This document shows, piece by piece, positions 1 through 8,173 of a DNA stretch of 64,000 nt. The DNA is from JAUVRX01 sp049664225 (lineage in GTDB: Bacteria; Acidobacteriota; Thermoanaerobaculia; Multivoradales; JAHEKO01). The stretch spans positions 1-64,000 of the forward strand of contig JBATEX010000073.1 in the NCBI GenBank assembly GCA_049664225.1, given 5' to 3'. The notes beneath the pieces were generated by a model. It was given only the letters and a program-made list of their open reading frames with translations, made no database searches and had not been told where the DNA came from. The position numbers and the translations under genes are program-made. Each line of letters begins with the position of its first letter. Positions within the stretch are counted from its first letter, which is position 1.

Positions 1-384
1 GAGCAGCCGAAGGCACGACGGCTGATCAACCCCCAGGGTGGGAGGGGGGGGGTTCAGGGGTTGGTTGCCGTGGATGGGAGGATAGCCCCCTGGGGGCCAC
101 ACGTCGGACCCCTCGACAACGGCCAGATGTCCTTGGGAACAGCGCCTGCGAACCACCCGAACGAACCTCGGGCACCTATGAGGTATTGAGGCAGTGAGGC
201 AATGGGAAGCAAGGGCTTAGGAGCGTAAGGGCCTACGGGACGGGGCCCTCACTGCCCCACTGCCTCAAAGATCAGCTGAAGGTACGGCGGCTGATCAACC
301 CCCAGGGTGGGAGGGCGGGTTTCAGGGGTTGGTTGCCGTGCAAGGGAGGATAGCCCCCTGGTACCTTTATACTGAACGGCGGCC
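1..384. repeat. Intergenic mosaic repeat island 1
   Basis: No credible gene is seen here. Two copies of a roughly 40-base module (55-92 and 323-360) begin with CAGGGG, contain GGGAGGATAG and end in CCCCCTG, so their ends can pair. Each is preceded by a short hairpin, with stems CAGCCG/CGGCTG near 4-25 and GATCAGC/GCTGATC near 270-297. Bases 146-176 match a 31-base stretch at 10574-10604 exactly, in opposite orientation. The same modules recur in the other large gaps of the window, so this is a dispersed family rather than decayed coding DNA. Confidence 0.8.
368..373 (+). promoter_or_regulatory. Candidate -10 element for trmH
   Basis: TATACT lies 11 bases before the ATG at 385, and no Shine-Dalgarno sequence intervenes. 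A very short or absent 5' leader is implied if this is used. The call rests on sequence match only. Confidence 0.3.
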
Positions 385-1170
385 ATGACCAAACGCAGAT
401 TGCGAGCCGATGGAACCCCGTCTCCGCGGGGCCGTCGAACGCCCAAGCCACCACCGACAGAAGAGCAGTTGGCCGACCTGGAGAGGCTCACCGACCAGTT
501 CCCCGAGCCTTTGCGTGCCTTTCGCGACCGGGGACTCTTGAACCCCGTTCGACGCTTCCGTCTGGAAGAGGCCATCCGCCACCGATCCCGGACCCTAGTG
601 CCCGTCCTGCACGGCGTTCACGACCCGCACAATCAGGCGGCGGTCATGCGTAGCTGCGAGGCCCTGGGCCTGCAGGAGTTCCACTTCATTCAGAGCGTGG
701 CCGGTGGCTCTCTGCACGCCAACCCACGAATTACGCAGAACGCCCACCGCTGGATCGATGTCATCGAGCACGCCGACTTCGCCAGCGCCCAGAGCAAGCT
801 GCGGGAACGAGGCCTGGCTTGCTACGCGGCTTCCTTTGAAGAAGACGCCGTTCCCCTCCAGGAAATGGACTTCACTCGCCCGCTGGCGATCCTCTTCGGC
901 AACGAGTCGAAAGGCCTTCCCGAAGAGATCATCGAGGCATGCGACGGGGCCTTCGTCATTCCTTTGTACGGACTCTCGCAGTCCCTGAATATCTCCGTCG
1001 CCGCCGCGGTAACCCTGACCTGGGCCGTGGAGGCCCGCCGCCACGCCTGGAGCGACCCAGGAGATCTCACCCCCGAAGAGCAGATGGAGCTACGTTGGCG
1101 TTTCTACGAGACGGCCTTGCGCGGGAATCTCCCAGACGACCTCCGGCAGAGCCTCGACAACCCCGACTGA
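385..1170 (+). CDS. trmH: TrmH-type SpoU-family RNA 2'-O-methyltransferase
   Basis: This 261-residue protein is a SpoU/TrmH (SPOUT) enzyme that transfers a methyl group from SAM to a ribose 2'-OH of RNA. The three family motifs are visible: Asn83 in NQAAVMRSCEALG (motif 1), FGNESKGLP at about 171-179 (motif 2) and LSQSLNISVAAAV at about 197-209 (motif 3, the knot and SAM site). The spacing and the short C-terminal tail resemble TrmH, which makes Gm18 in tRNA, more than the longer RlmB type, but the substrate is inferred. The N-terminal 50 residues are basic and Pro-rich. It stands alone between repeat island 1 and a gene on the opposite strand. Confidence 0.85.
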   Translation: MTKRRLRADGTPSPRGRRTPKPPPTEEQLADLERLTDQFPEPLRAFRDRGLLNPVRRFRLEEAIRHRSRTLVPVLHGVHDPHNQAAVMRSCEALGLQEFHFIQSVAGGSLHANPRITQNAHRWIDVIEHADFASAQSKLRERGLACYAASFEEDAVPLQEMDFTRPLAILFGNESKGLPEEIIEACDGAFVIPLYGLSQSLNISVAAAVTLTWAVEARRHAWSDPGDLTPEEQMELRWRFYETALRGNLPDDLRQSLDNPD

Positions 1171-1210
1171 CGCCCCCAAGACCTATTCGAGCTGTCAATC
1201 AGACAGAGTC

Positions 1211-1636
1211 TCATCGATAGCCGAGCTCTTCTGAGAGCTCGATCTTGCTGGGCACGAAGGTGCCGCTGCCGCGGGCGACTTCCTTGTCCCCGTTGAAGAG
1301 CACCGATTCGGCGACCAGGAGGCTCTTCGAATGGTGAACCACGCGACCTTCGGCGCGCAGCGTCCCTTCGCTCACCGGCCGGGTGAAGTAGACGTTGAAA
1401 GAAACCGTCACAACAAAGCGATCCGGCACCAGCGAGCTGGCCGCGAAGAACGCGGAGTCGTCGAGCGCCTTGAAGTAGACCGCACCGTGGACCGCGTTGG
1501 CGGCGTGGAAGAACTTCTCACCCACCTCGAACTCGACGACCGCCCGCCCCTCGGAGATCTCGAGTGTGGGCGAGTAGCTCCGATTGACCGGTGCGGAAAG
1601 GTACATCCGCTCGAGCTTTCGATAGTGATCGCACAT
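1211..1636 (-). CDS. PaaI-like hotdog-fold thioesterase
   Basis: This 141-residue protein has the single hotdog domain of PaaI/YbgC-type acyl-CoA thioesterases. The helix motif HGAVYFKALDDSAFFAAS (residues about 49-66) contains the conserved HG and acidic residue of the active site. It is followed by VTVSFNVYFTRPVSEG, the usual central strand. The length is typical of the family and there is no signal peptide, so it should be cytoplasmic. It is divergent from the glycosyltransferase gene that follows. The acyl-CoA substrate cannot be told from sequence. Confidence 0.85.
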   Translation of the reverse strand: MCDHYRKLERMYLSAPVNRSYSPTLEISEGRAVVEFEVGEKFFHAANAVHGAVYFKALDDSAFFAASSLVPDRFVVTVSFNVYFTRPVSEGTLRAEGRVVHHSKSLLVAESVLFNGDKEVARGSGTFVPSKIELSEELGYR

Positions 1637-1755
1637 GACTGTGACTCCCGTTGTGGAAGCGGCGGGCTCTGCCGGCTGAACGAGGCCCGGCCGAACGGCG
1701 TTTCCGGAAGGTTACACTTGCCTGCGCCTATCGAACTACCGGAGCTCCAGGTACC

Positions 1756-2781
1756 GTGCCTCCCTCGCCCACCATCTCCGTTCTTCTGCCGATCTTCAAC
1801 GGCGAGAAATTTCTCGATGAGTGCCTCGCTAGCCTCCTCACGCAGAGCTTCGAAGACTTCGAGATCGTGGCTGTGGACGATGGGTCTAGCGACGGGTCGG
1901 CAGAGATCCTGAAAGTCTGGTGCTCCCGAGATTCCCGCATCCGAGTCTTGACTCAACCTCATTCGGGGCTCGTGGAAGCTCTAAACGCGGGTCTTTCCGC
2001 ATGCCGAGGAGAGCTCATCGCACGGATGGATGCTGACGACAAGGTGCACCCCAGGCGGCTGGAGCTCCAAGCACAGGCGTTCGAGGACTCTCCCAACCTG
2101 GACGTGGTCGCCTGCCTCGTGAGCCACTTCCCGGAGGAGACTCTTCGCGAAGGCCTCCGGATCTACGAGGGCTGGCTCAACAGCTTGGTGACCCACGATC
2201 AGATCCTTGGAGAGCGCTTCATCGAAAGCCCCATCCCCCACCCGGCAGCCATGACGCGGCGATCGGTGCTCGAAGAGGCTGCCGGCTATCGCGAGGTCGG
2301 CTTCCCCGAGGACTACGATCTCTGGCTGCGACTGGCAGCGGCAGGCAAGCGCTTCGCCAAGGTTCCCGAGTCGCTCTATTTCTGGCGACACCACGAGGCG
2401 CGGCTCACTTTCACCGATCCTCGCTATGCCCTCGAACGCTTCCTCGCCTGCAAAGCCCATCATCTGGCCGAGGGACCCCTGAAAGGCATGGACAGCGTCA
2501 TCGTCTGGGGGGCCGGTCAGACCGGCCGCCGCCTCTCGAAGCATCTGATCCGCGGAGGAGCCTCCGTAACCGGGTTCATCGACATCGATCCCACCAAAAT
2601 CGGCGGCACGCTCCGTAGCCGGCCCATCCATCCAGCCGAGGACCTCCCCCGATTGCTCCAGGAATCAGGTAGCCGAGTTCTGTTGGCGGCGGTCTCCTCG
2701 AGGGGAGCGCGAGGCCTCATTCGGCAAAGACTCGAGTCTCTGAAACTGCGTGAGACGGTTGATTTCTGGTGCGCCGCCTAG
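1756..2781 (+). CDS. GT2 glycosyltransferase fused to a nucleotide-binding domain
   Basis: The first 200 residues are a GT-A family 2 glycosyltransferase: ISVLLPIFNGEKFLDECL, VDDGSSDGS and the metal-binding DAD of ARMDADDKVHP, followed by ED in FPEDYDLWLRLA. From about residue 245 comes a second domain beginning SVIVWGAGQTGRRLSKHL, a GxGxxG Rossmann-like motif followed by FIDIDPTKIGG. This resembles the nucleotide-binding N-terminal part of PglD-like proteins. I chose the GTG at 1756, preceded by GGAG, because upstream in-frame residues are basic and unlike the family. An ATG at 1651 is the alternative. No membrane segments are seen. The sugar donor is unknown. Confidence 0.8.
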   Translation: MPPSPTISVLLPIFNGEKFLDECLASLLTQSFEDFEIVAVDDGSSDGSAEILKVWCSRDSRIRVLTQPHSGLVEALNAGLSACRGELIARMDADDKVHPRRLELQAQAFEDSPNLDVVACLVSHFPEETLREGLRIYEGWLNSLVTHDQILGERFIESPIPHPAAMTRRSVLEEAAGYREVGFPEDYDLWLRLAAAGKRFAKVPESLYFWRHHEARLTFTDPRYALERFLACKAHHLAEGPLKGMDSVIVWGAGQTGRRLSKHLIRGGASVTGFIDIDPTKIGGTLRSRPIHPAEDLPRLLQESGSRVLLAAVSSRGARGLIRQRLESLKLRETVDFWCAA

Positions 2782-2893
2782 GGCCAATGTCGGGAGAAGT
2801 GCCCCTCCAGGACCGTCCAACCCCGTGCTAGAGTCCAATCGTTCCCCGCAGTTCTTTTGAGGCCCCGGACTTCTCTTTTTACCTCGAGGTTCC

Positions 2894-3139
2894 ATGCGCA
2901 AATCCATCCTCTGGCTCACCCTGCTGCCTCTGGGTGCGGCCTGTCTGACGAGCGGAGCAATCCCTGCTTCGGCTGAGCGGCTGGGTACCATCGAGGTCGG
3001 CAAGTTGGCCGCTATCGTCCTTATAGATGGAGACCCCCTCACCGATATGTCGGACATCCGCAACGTGACACTCACGGTCAAGGACGTCACGATCTTCCCC
3101 CCGGCCGAGACGTACCCGGCCATTGGCGTTGGTCAGTGA
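2894..3139 (+). pseudogene. Amidohydrolase remnant: signal peptide joined to C-terminal tail
   Basis: The first 28 residues look like an export signal (basic MRK, hydrophobic stretch, ASA end). The next residues, RLGTIEVGKLAAIVLIDGDP followed by DIRNVTLTVKD, match the extreme C-terminal strand of secreted imidazolonepropionase-like amidohydrolases. The family is usually 400 residues or more and its metal-binding catalytic barrel is entirely missing. The simplest reading is an in-frame internal deletion that kept both ends. Whether the 81-residue product is still made is unknown. Confidence 0.7.
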
Positions 3140-3151
3140 GCTGAATCGGTC

Positions 3152-3517
3152 ATGGCTCCCAGCGACAACGAGATCGGCGGCAGAGTCGCCTTCGAGATCG
3201 ACAACGCCCAGCACGCCAGAATTTTGGGAGTTGTGGCCGCGCTGCGGAAGGATCCCGCCGACCGCGGGGTCGTCGGTGACTTGATCGATCTCGTTCTCGA
3301 CCTGACCGACACCGGGCTGAGCTATTTCTTTCTCCACCCCCTCGAGTTGGTCGGTGTGGGCGCCATCCGGCGCAAGGGAGTGGAAGTTGCGCTGGGAACA
3401 GCCGGACGCGTGCTTCCCTCGGTCGTGCGGAGCACAGTACGCTCCATGGACGAGAATCAACTCCTGCAGCTCGCAGACTTTATCGAGCAGATGGTCAGCG
3501 GGTCGCCCGACGATTGA
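3152..3517 (+). CDS. Protein of unknown function coupled to the alcohol dehydrogenase
   Basis: I do not recognise this 121-residue protein. It is soluble-looking, with no signal peptide, no cysteines and a central hydrophobic LIDLVLDLTDTGLSYFF stretch followed by HPLELVGVGAIRRKG. A predicted amphipathic C-terminus contains MDENQLLQLADFIEQM. Its TGA overlaps the ATG of the alcohol dehydrogenase by one base (TGATG at 3515-3519), which implies translational coupling and a related role. Confidence 0.6.
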   Translation: MAPSDNEIGGRVAFEIDNAQHARILGVVAALRKDPADRGVVGDLIDLVLDLTDTGLSYFFLHPLELVGVGAIRRKGVEVALGTAGRVLPSVVRSTVRSMDENQLLQLADFIEQMVSGSPDD

Positions 3518-4593
3518 TGACCGCTATCGCCAGAGAACCGGTAGGTCCAGGCCTTCCGGAGACCATGAGGGCCATGGTCTTCGAGCGCGTCGGGGACCCA
3601 CTGCGCCTGGTGGAACTGCAGATGCCACACTGTAGTCCGGGACAGGTCCTGGTTCGGGTGGCCGCCTGCGGGGTCTGCCGCACAGACCTACACGTGGTGG
3701 ATGGAGATCTCGACGAGCCCAAGTTACCCCTCGTCCTGGGTCACGAGATCGTCGGCACGATTGTGAGGCTAGGTCCCGACGTCGACAGCTTGGGACTGGG
3801 GCAACGAATCGGAATCCCGTGGTTGGGCTGGACGTGCGGCGAATGCGACTACTGTGATGGCAGTCAGGAGAACCTCTGCGACCGAGCCCGGTTCACCGGA
3901 TACCAGATCGACGGCGGGTACGCGGAGTACACACTGGCTGACGCACGGTACTGCTTCCCCATCCCCGAGAGCTTTTCGGATTTCGAGGCCGCTCCCCTGC
4001 TCTGCGCCGGCTTGATCGGCTTTCGATCTCTGAGAATGGCCGGAGAGGCTCGCCGACTGGGCCTCTACGGATTCGGCGCCGCCGCCCACATCATTGCGCA
4101 GGTCGCCCAGCATCAGGGTCGCGAGGTCTATGCCTTTACCCGACCGGGCGATGAGGAAGGTCAAGCGTTCGCCACACGATTGGGTGCTGTCTGGGCGGGG
4201 GATTCCGACGCCCTGCCTCCCGCAGAGCTCGATGCGGCCATTCTCTTCGCCCCGGTCGGCGCGCTGCTGCCGCTCTCTCTTCGCGCGGTTCGCAAGGGAG
4301 GCATCGTGGTATGCGCCGGCATCCACATGAGTGAGATCCCAGCCTTTCCCTACGACCTGCTCTGGGGCGAGCGGGTAGTGTGCTCCGTCGCCAACCTGAC
4401 CCGACAGGATGGCGAGGAGTTCCTCGAGGTCGCTCCCCAGGTACCGGTGAGATCCCAGATCGAGGTGCTCCCACTGACCCAGGCCAACGAAGCACTCCGG
4501 CGGCTGCGAGCCGGTGAGATCGAGGGCGCCGCCGTCCTCGACACCCAAGTCCTCGACACCCAATCGGAGCAAGGAGCCCGCTCGACCCCATGA
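3517..4593 (+). CDS. Zinc-dependent alcohol dehydrogenase (MDR family)
   Basis: A medium-chain dehydrogenase that interconverts alcohols and aldehydes using NAD(P). Catalytic zinc ligands are visible in CGVCRTDLH and LGHE, with a third Cys in LLCAGLIGF. The structural zinc lobe is CGECDYCDGSQENLC. The cofactor-binding stretch RLGLYGFGAAAHIIAQVA has the Rossmann GxGxxxH form seen in AdhP-like enzymes. The length is normal (358 residues from the ATG). An in-frame TTG lies one codon upstream, but the ATG overlaps the previous stop and is preferred. The downstream GNAT gene overlaps its stop as ATGA, so at least three genes appear co-translated. Confidence 0.9.
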   Translation: MTAIAREPVGPGLPETMRAMVFERVGDPLRLVELQMPHCSPGQVLVRVAACGVCRTDLHVVDGDLDEPKLPLVLGHEIVGTIVRLGPDVDSLGLGQRIGIPWLGWTCGECDYCDGSQENLCDRARFTGYQIDGGYAEYTLADARYCFPIPESFSDFEAAPLLCAGLIGFRSLRMAGEARRLGLYGFGAAAHIIAQVAQHQGREVYAFTRPGDEEGQAFATRLGAVWAGDSDALPPAELDAAILFAPVGALLPLSLRAVRKGGIVVCAGIHMSEIPAFPYDLLWGERVVCSVANLTRQDGEEFLEVAPQVPVRSQIEVLPLTQANEALRRLRAGEIEGAAVLDTQVLDTQSEQGARSTP

Positions 4594-5141
4594 GATTGCC
4601 CATCGGAAACGGCGACTACGTTGTTCGGAGCTACGATTCGGGGGACGTAGCGGCTCTCATGAAGTACGCCGACAACGCGGCCATCGCGCGGCAGCTCCTG
4701 GACCACTTTCCCAATCCGTACACCGAAGAAGCGGCCCACGAGTGGCTGCAGTCGGCAAAGAAACAAGATCCGGAAGTCAGCTTCGCCATCGCAACCCCCG
4801 AGGAGCTGATCGGCGGAATCGGACTGCTGCTGCGCGACGATGTCTTTCGACGCACAGCCGAGGTGGGCTATTGGCTGGGGGAGCCGTTCTGGGGGCGAGG
4901 CATTGCGACCCTCGCTCTCCAGGCCTTTACCCGATGGGCGTTTCGGGAGTTGGGTTTCGCTCGCATCCAGGCTCAAGTCTACGAGATCAATCCAGCTTCT
5001 CGTCGAGTTCTGGAAAAGGCAGGCTTTACCCTGGAAGGCCGCCTCCGGAAGGGTGCCATCAAGAATGGTCACCTGATGGACCTGTACCTCTACGCCGTGC
5101 TAGCGGACGAGTTGAAAGGAGAAGAAGAATGGAATGGCTGA
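4590..5141 (+). CDS. RimJ/RimL-type GNAT N-acetyltransferase
   Basis: This 183-residue acetyl-CoA-dependent N-acetyltransferase has the RimJ/RimL arrangement. An N-terminal recognition region is followed by EVGYWLGEPFWGRGIATLAL, in which GRGIAT is the pyrophosphate-binding loop of GNAT motif A, and by INPASRRVLEKAGFTLEG, the classic motif B. Its ATG overlaps the stop of the dehydrogenase (ATGA) and its own end overlaps the TerC start by 13 bases. The substrate (ribosomal protein, small amine or antibiotic) cannot be assigned. Confidence 0.9.
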   Translation: MRLPIGNGDYVVRSYDSGDVAALMKYADNAAIARQLLDHFPNPYTEEAAHEWLQSAKKQDPEVSFAIATPEELIGGIGLLLRDDVFRRTAEVGYWLGEPFWGRGIATLALQAFTRWAFRELGFARIQAQVYEINPASRRVLEKAGFTLEGRLRKGAIKNGHLMDLYLYAVLADELKGEEEWNG

Positions 5142-5884
5142 GTGACCCCCAAGCCTGGATCGCGCTGATCACGTTGACCGCTCTCGAGATCGTTCTGGGG
5201 ATCGACAACATCATCTTCATCTCCATTCTGGCCGGCAAGCTGCCCGAGGAGCAGCGCCAGAAGGGTCGGATGATCGGCCTGGCTCTGGCCATGATCATGC
5301 GCATCCTGCTGCTGCTGTCGCTCGCCTGGATCATACGCCTGACCTCACCGATGTTCACGGTCTTCAGCCACCCCGTATCCGGTAGGGATCTGATACTCAT
5401 CGTGGGCGGCCTGTTCCTGCTCGCCAAGAGCACACACGAGATCCACGACAAGCTGGAGGGAGAGGAGGACATCAAGGTCTCCAAGGGAACCGCCAGGTTC
5501 GGAAGCGTGCTGGTGCAGATCATGCTGCTGGACATCGTGTTCTCCCTCGACTCGGTCATCACCGCTGTCGGCATGGTGCAGGAGATACCGGTCATGGTGA
5601 CGGCCGTGGTCCTGGCGGTGATCTTCATGATGCTGTTCGCCAAGCCCATCGGCGACTTCGTGGAAGACCACCCGACCGTCAAGATGTTGGCGTTGAGCTT
5701 CCTGCTGCTGGTGGGAATGGCGCTGGTCGCCGACGGCTTGGGATTCCACATCCCGAAGGGCTACATCTACTTCGCCATGGGCTTCTCGGTCTTCGTGGAA
5801 ATGCTGAACCTGAGGCTTCGCAAGTCAGAGCGCAAACCTCTCAAGCTCTATCGGAAGCACGTCGAGGAGACCAACGAGGCCTAG
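5129..5884 (+). CDS. TerC-family integral membrane protein
   Basis: This 251-residue protein belongs to the TerC/Alx family implicated in metal (Mn2+) export and tellurite resistance. It has about seven hydrophobic segments. The signature acidic intramembrane motifs are present: TALEIVLGIDNIIFISI near the N-terminus and MLLDIVFSLDSVITAVGM in the middle. The start at 5129 is supported by AAAGGAGAAGAA just upstream. The reading frame is open far upstream, but that part overlaps the GNAT gene in another frame. A metal-homeostasis role is family knowledge, and the transported ion is inferred. Confidence 0.9.
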   Translation: MEWLSDPQAWIALITLTALEIVLGIDNIIFISILAGKLPEEQRQKGRMIGLALAMIMRILLLLSLAWIIRLTSPMFTVFSHPVSGRDLILIVGGLFLLAKSTHEIHDKLEGEEDIKVSKGTARFGSVLVQIMLLDIVFSLDSVITAVGMVQEIPVMVTAVVLAVIFMMLFAKPIGDFVEDHPTVKMLALSFLLLVGMALVADGLGFHIPKGYIYFAMGFSVFVEMLNLRLRKSERKPLKLYRKHVEETNEA

Positions 5885-5899
5885 CGAACAGCTGAACAG

Positions 5900-7999
5900 C
5901 TACTGGGGTCGCCAGCGAAGAGTGACACCGAGCGATCGCCCGGGCGAGTACGGCACCTTGCGATCGGGCGAGTTGAAGTACGAGGTGTCCAGGAGATTGC
6001 GGCCGTTCAGCGACAGCCACAGGCCCTCCCGCAGCTCGTATTCAAGTGTTCCCGACAGGAGGCTGGCCGAGGGAATCGGCTTCTCGCCGCTGCCGGGATC
6101 ATCCTTCTCGGCTCTCTCCTCCCAGCGGAGCTGACCGGACCACAATCCCTGCCGCCATCTTCCACCCAGGAAGAACCGGTTGGCTGGAATGTCGGAGAGT
6201 GGATCACCCTGATCGGTGTCACCCTCCATCAGATGCGCGCCGAACTCGAAGCTCCAGCGCTCGTCGATCTGATAGTGGCCTTCGGCCTCGATCCCCTGAA
6301 TGGTGCCGGATGTCAGGTTGACGAAGGTGAGCAGGTCGGACTCGACCTCGATCCGCTCGATGTAGTCGTCGATGTCGTTTCGAAACAGGTACCCCGAGAC
6401 AAAGAGCTTCGTGCCATACCAACGCAGCCCGGTCTCCAGATTCACGGAGCGCTCCGGATCCAGATCCGGATTCCCAACAACCTCACCCCGGCCGGTTACG
6501 CCACTGAAGTAGCGCTCGCTCAGGGTCGGGAAGCGCAGGCCGGATCCGACGTTGCCGACCAGTTCGAATCCGGCCCCCAACGGCACCACGAGCCCGGCGA
6601 AGCCGCTGGCGGCCGAGTCGTCGGTGCTTGAGGCGCTGGCGTTGGCCTGCCTTTGGTATGTCAGTCGACCGCCGGCCACCAGCGTCGCGCGCCCCCAATT
6701 CCACTCCAGCGCCCCGTAGGCTCCGACTTCGTCTTCCTCCCCGTCCTCGAGTGTCTTCTCAGTGGTGAGCTCGTCGTCGACCAGGTCGCGGGTGCTCTCG
6801 AGAGCGTTGACGTTTCGCCGACCGACCCAGTCGATGCCGAAACGCACCGATTTTCCACCCTTGAGCGCCATCTGCTTCTGCCAGTTGAGCCCCAGATCGA
6901 GAGCCTCGTTGTCGACTGCCGAGAACGACACGTCTTCCTCGAGCACTTCCGTCACCAGGTCATTGGGATGAGCCCAGGCTTGCAGGCCCCAACCGCTGTC
7001 GGCGTTCACCGCAAATCGAAGCAGCAGATGACGCTCCTCGGGATAGATCGTGGTGCGCTCGGGAAAGTCGGTGCTCGCCTTGCCGATATCGCTGGCCAGA
7101 GAGCCGATTCCCAGCAGCTCGTAGTGGAACCGCCCGGAGCCCCACTCCTTACTCAAGGTACCCGAGGTCTGAGTGAAGGCCGAGTTGAGAGTCTCGCCAT
7201 CCGGGGTCTCACTGTCCGATGCTGTCCGGTGAGCCAGGCCACCGGACCAACCCTTGTCTCCCCAACCGACAGTGCCAAATGCCTCGTTCCCCTGGCTGGC
7301 GTAGCCGGCTTCCACGGCCCAGGAATCGAATTCCCTGGGAAACAGCTGGACCACTCCGCCGATGGCTCCGGATCCGTAGTAGGTCGAGGACGGCCCGCGC
7401 ACGACATCCACAGAGCTCATGAGCACCGGGTCGAGAAAGGAGGCCGAAACACCGGCGCGGCGCTCCGCCATGATCCTCATCCCCGAGACCAGCGTCATTA
7501 CCCGTTGGCGGGACATACCTCGAATCGAGTAGGTCTGGAGGAGGCCGCCTTGGCCGTTCTCCGAAACGGTCGGCACCGTGGAGATCAGCTCGGTCAGGGT
7601 GGCTGGTGGAGTCGCCACATCCTGCATCTCGACGACACTGCTCGCCACGGTGATGGGTGAGAAGTTCTCCTCTCCCCGATTGGCTGATACCGCGATCTCT
7701 TCGTAGATCTCCTGTTTCGCCTCCAGCACGATTTCGACAGGCAACGCATCTCCCACTTCGAGAGACAGCGCGTGGGGCAAGAAGCGAGGATGGGTAACCA
7801 GGAGCAACAATGGCGGATCCTCCTCGTCGAAAAGGAATTGTCCGTCCATGTCCGAAAAGGCCACGGTTGCCGAATCCGTCACCTCCACTCGAGCATGTTC
7901 GACCGGAGTCCCGGTCGCGGTCTTGATGATGCCGTCTACCGCTGCCAGCACAGGCAAAGGAAGACACAGAGAGGCGACGAAGAAGCAGAACGAACGCAT
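5900..7999 (-). CDS. TonB-dependent outer-membrane receptor
   Basis: A 699-residue outer-membrane receptor. The ATG at 7999 places a signal peptide (MRSFCFFVASLCLPLPVLA) at the N-terminus, which a longer in-frame start would bury. A carboxypeptidase-regulatory-like beta domain follows (about 20-95), then the plug with YSIRGMSRQRVMTLVSGMR and VDVVRGPSSTYYGSGAIGGV. The rest is a beta-barrel with the usual late motif RFPTLSERYFSG. The protein ends SLGVTLRWRPQ with an aromatic-basic terminal strand. It has no TonB, ExbBD or ABC partner beside it, so the ligand (siderophore, vitamin or oligosaccharide) is not suggested by context. Confidence 0.93.
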   Translation of the reverse strand: MRSFCFFVASLCLPLPVLAAVDGIIKTATGTPVEHARVEVTDSATVAFSDMDGQFLFDEEDPPLLLLVTHPRFLPHALSLEVGDALPVEIVLEAKQEIYEEIAVSANRGEENFSPITVASSVVEMQDVATPPATLTELISTVPTVSENGQGGLLQTYSIRGMSRQRVMTLVSGMRIMAERRAGVSASFLDPVLMSSVDVVRGPSSTYYGSGAIGGVVQLFPREFDSWAVEAGYASQGNEAFGTVGWGDKGWSGGLAHRTASDSETPDGETLNSAFTQTSGTLSKEWGSGRFHYELLGIGSLASDIGKASTDFPERTTIYPEERHLLLRFAVNADSGWGLQAWAHPNDLVTEVLEEDVSFSAVDNEALDLGLNWQKQMALKGGKSVRFGIDWVGRRNVNALESTRDLVDDELTTEKTLEDGEEDEVGAYGALEWNWGRATLVAGGRLTYQRQANASASSTDDSAASGFAGLVVPLGAGFELVGNVGSGLRFPTLSERYFSGVTGRGEVVGNPDLDPERSVNLETGLRWYGTKLFVSGYLFRNDIDDYIERIEVESDLLTFVNLTSGTIQGIEAEGHYQIDERWSFEFGAHLMEGDTDQGDPLSDIPANRFFLGGRWRQGLWSGQLRWEERAEKDDPGSGEKPIPSASLLSGTLEYELREGLWLSLNGRNLLDTSYFNSPDRKVPYSPGRSLGVTLRWRPQ

Positions 8000-8162
8000 G
8001 CGAGTCTGGGGAAGGTCCTCGAGAGAAAGCTCAACCGAGCCCATCCCTCGCTTGGAGGTCCGCACTTTCTACCACCTTGCCACCTACGTGTCGAGGCACT
8101 TGTTGTTTCCACCGGCTCCTTGCCGAGTAGAATCGACTCGACGCCCTGGACCCGTTTCTCGC

Positions 8163-8168
8163 TACCTT
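8163..8168 (+). promoter_or_regulatory. Candidate -10 element for the ABC exporter operon
   Basis: TACCTT ends five bases before the ATG at 8174. There is no ribosome-binding site, so a leaderless transcript is plausible. Support is weak and purely positional. Confidence 0.25.
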
Positions 8169-8173
8169 CGCCC

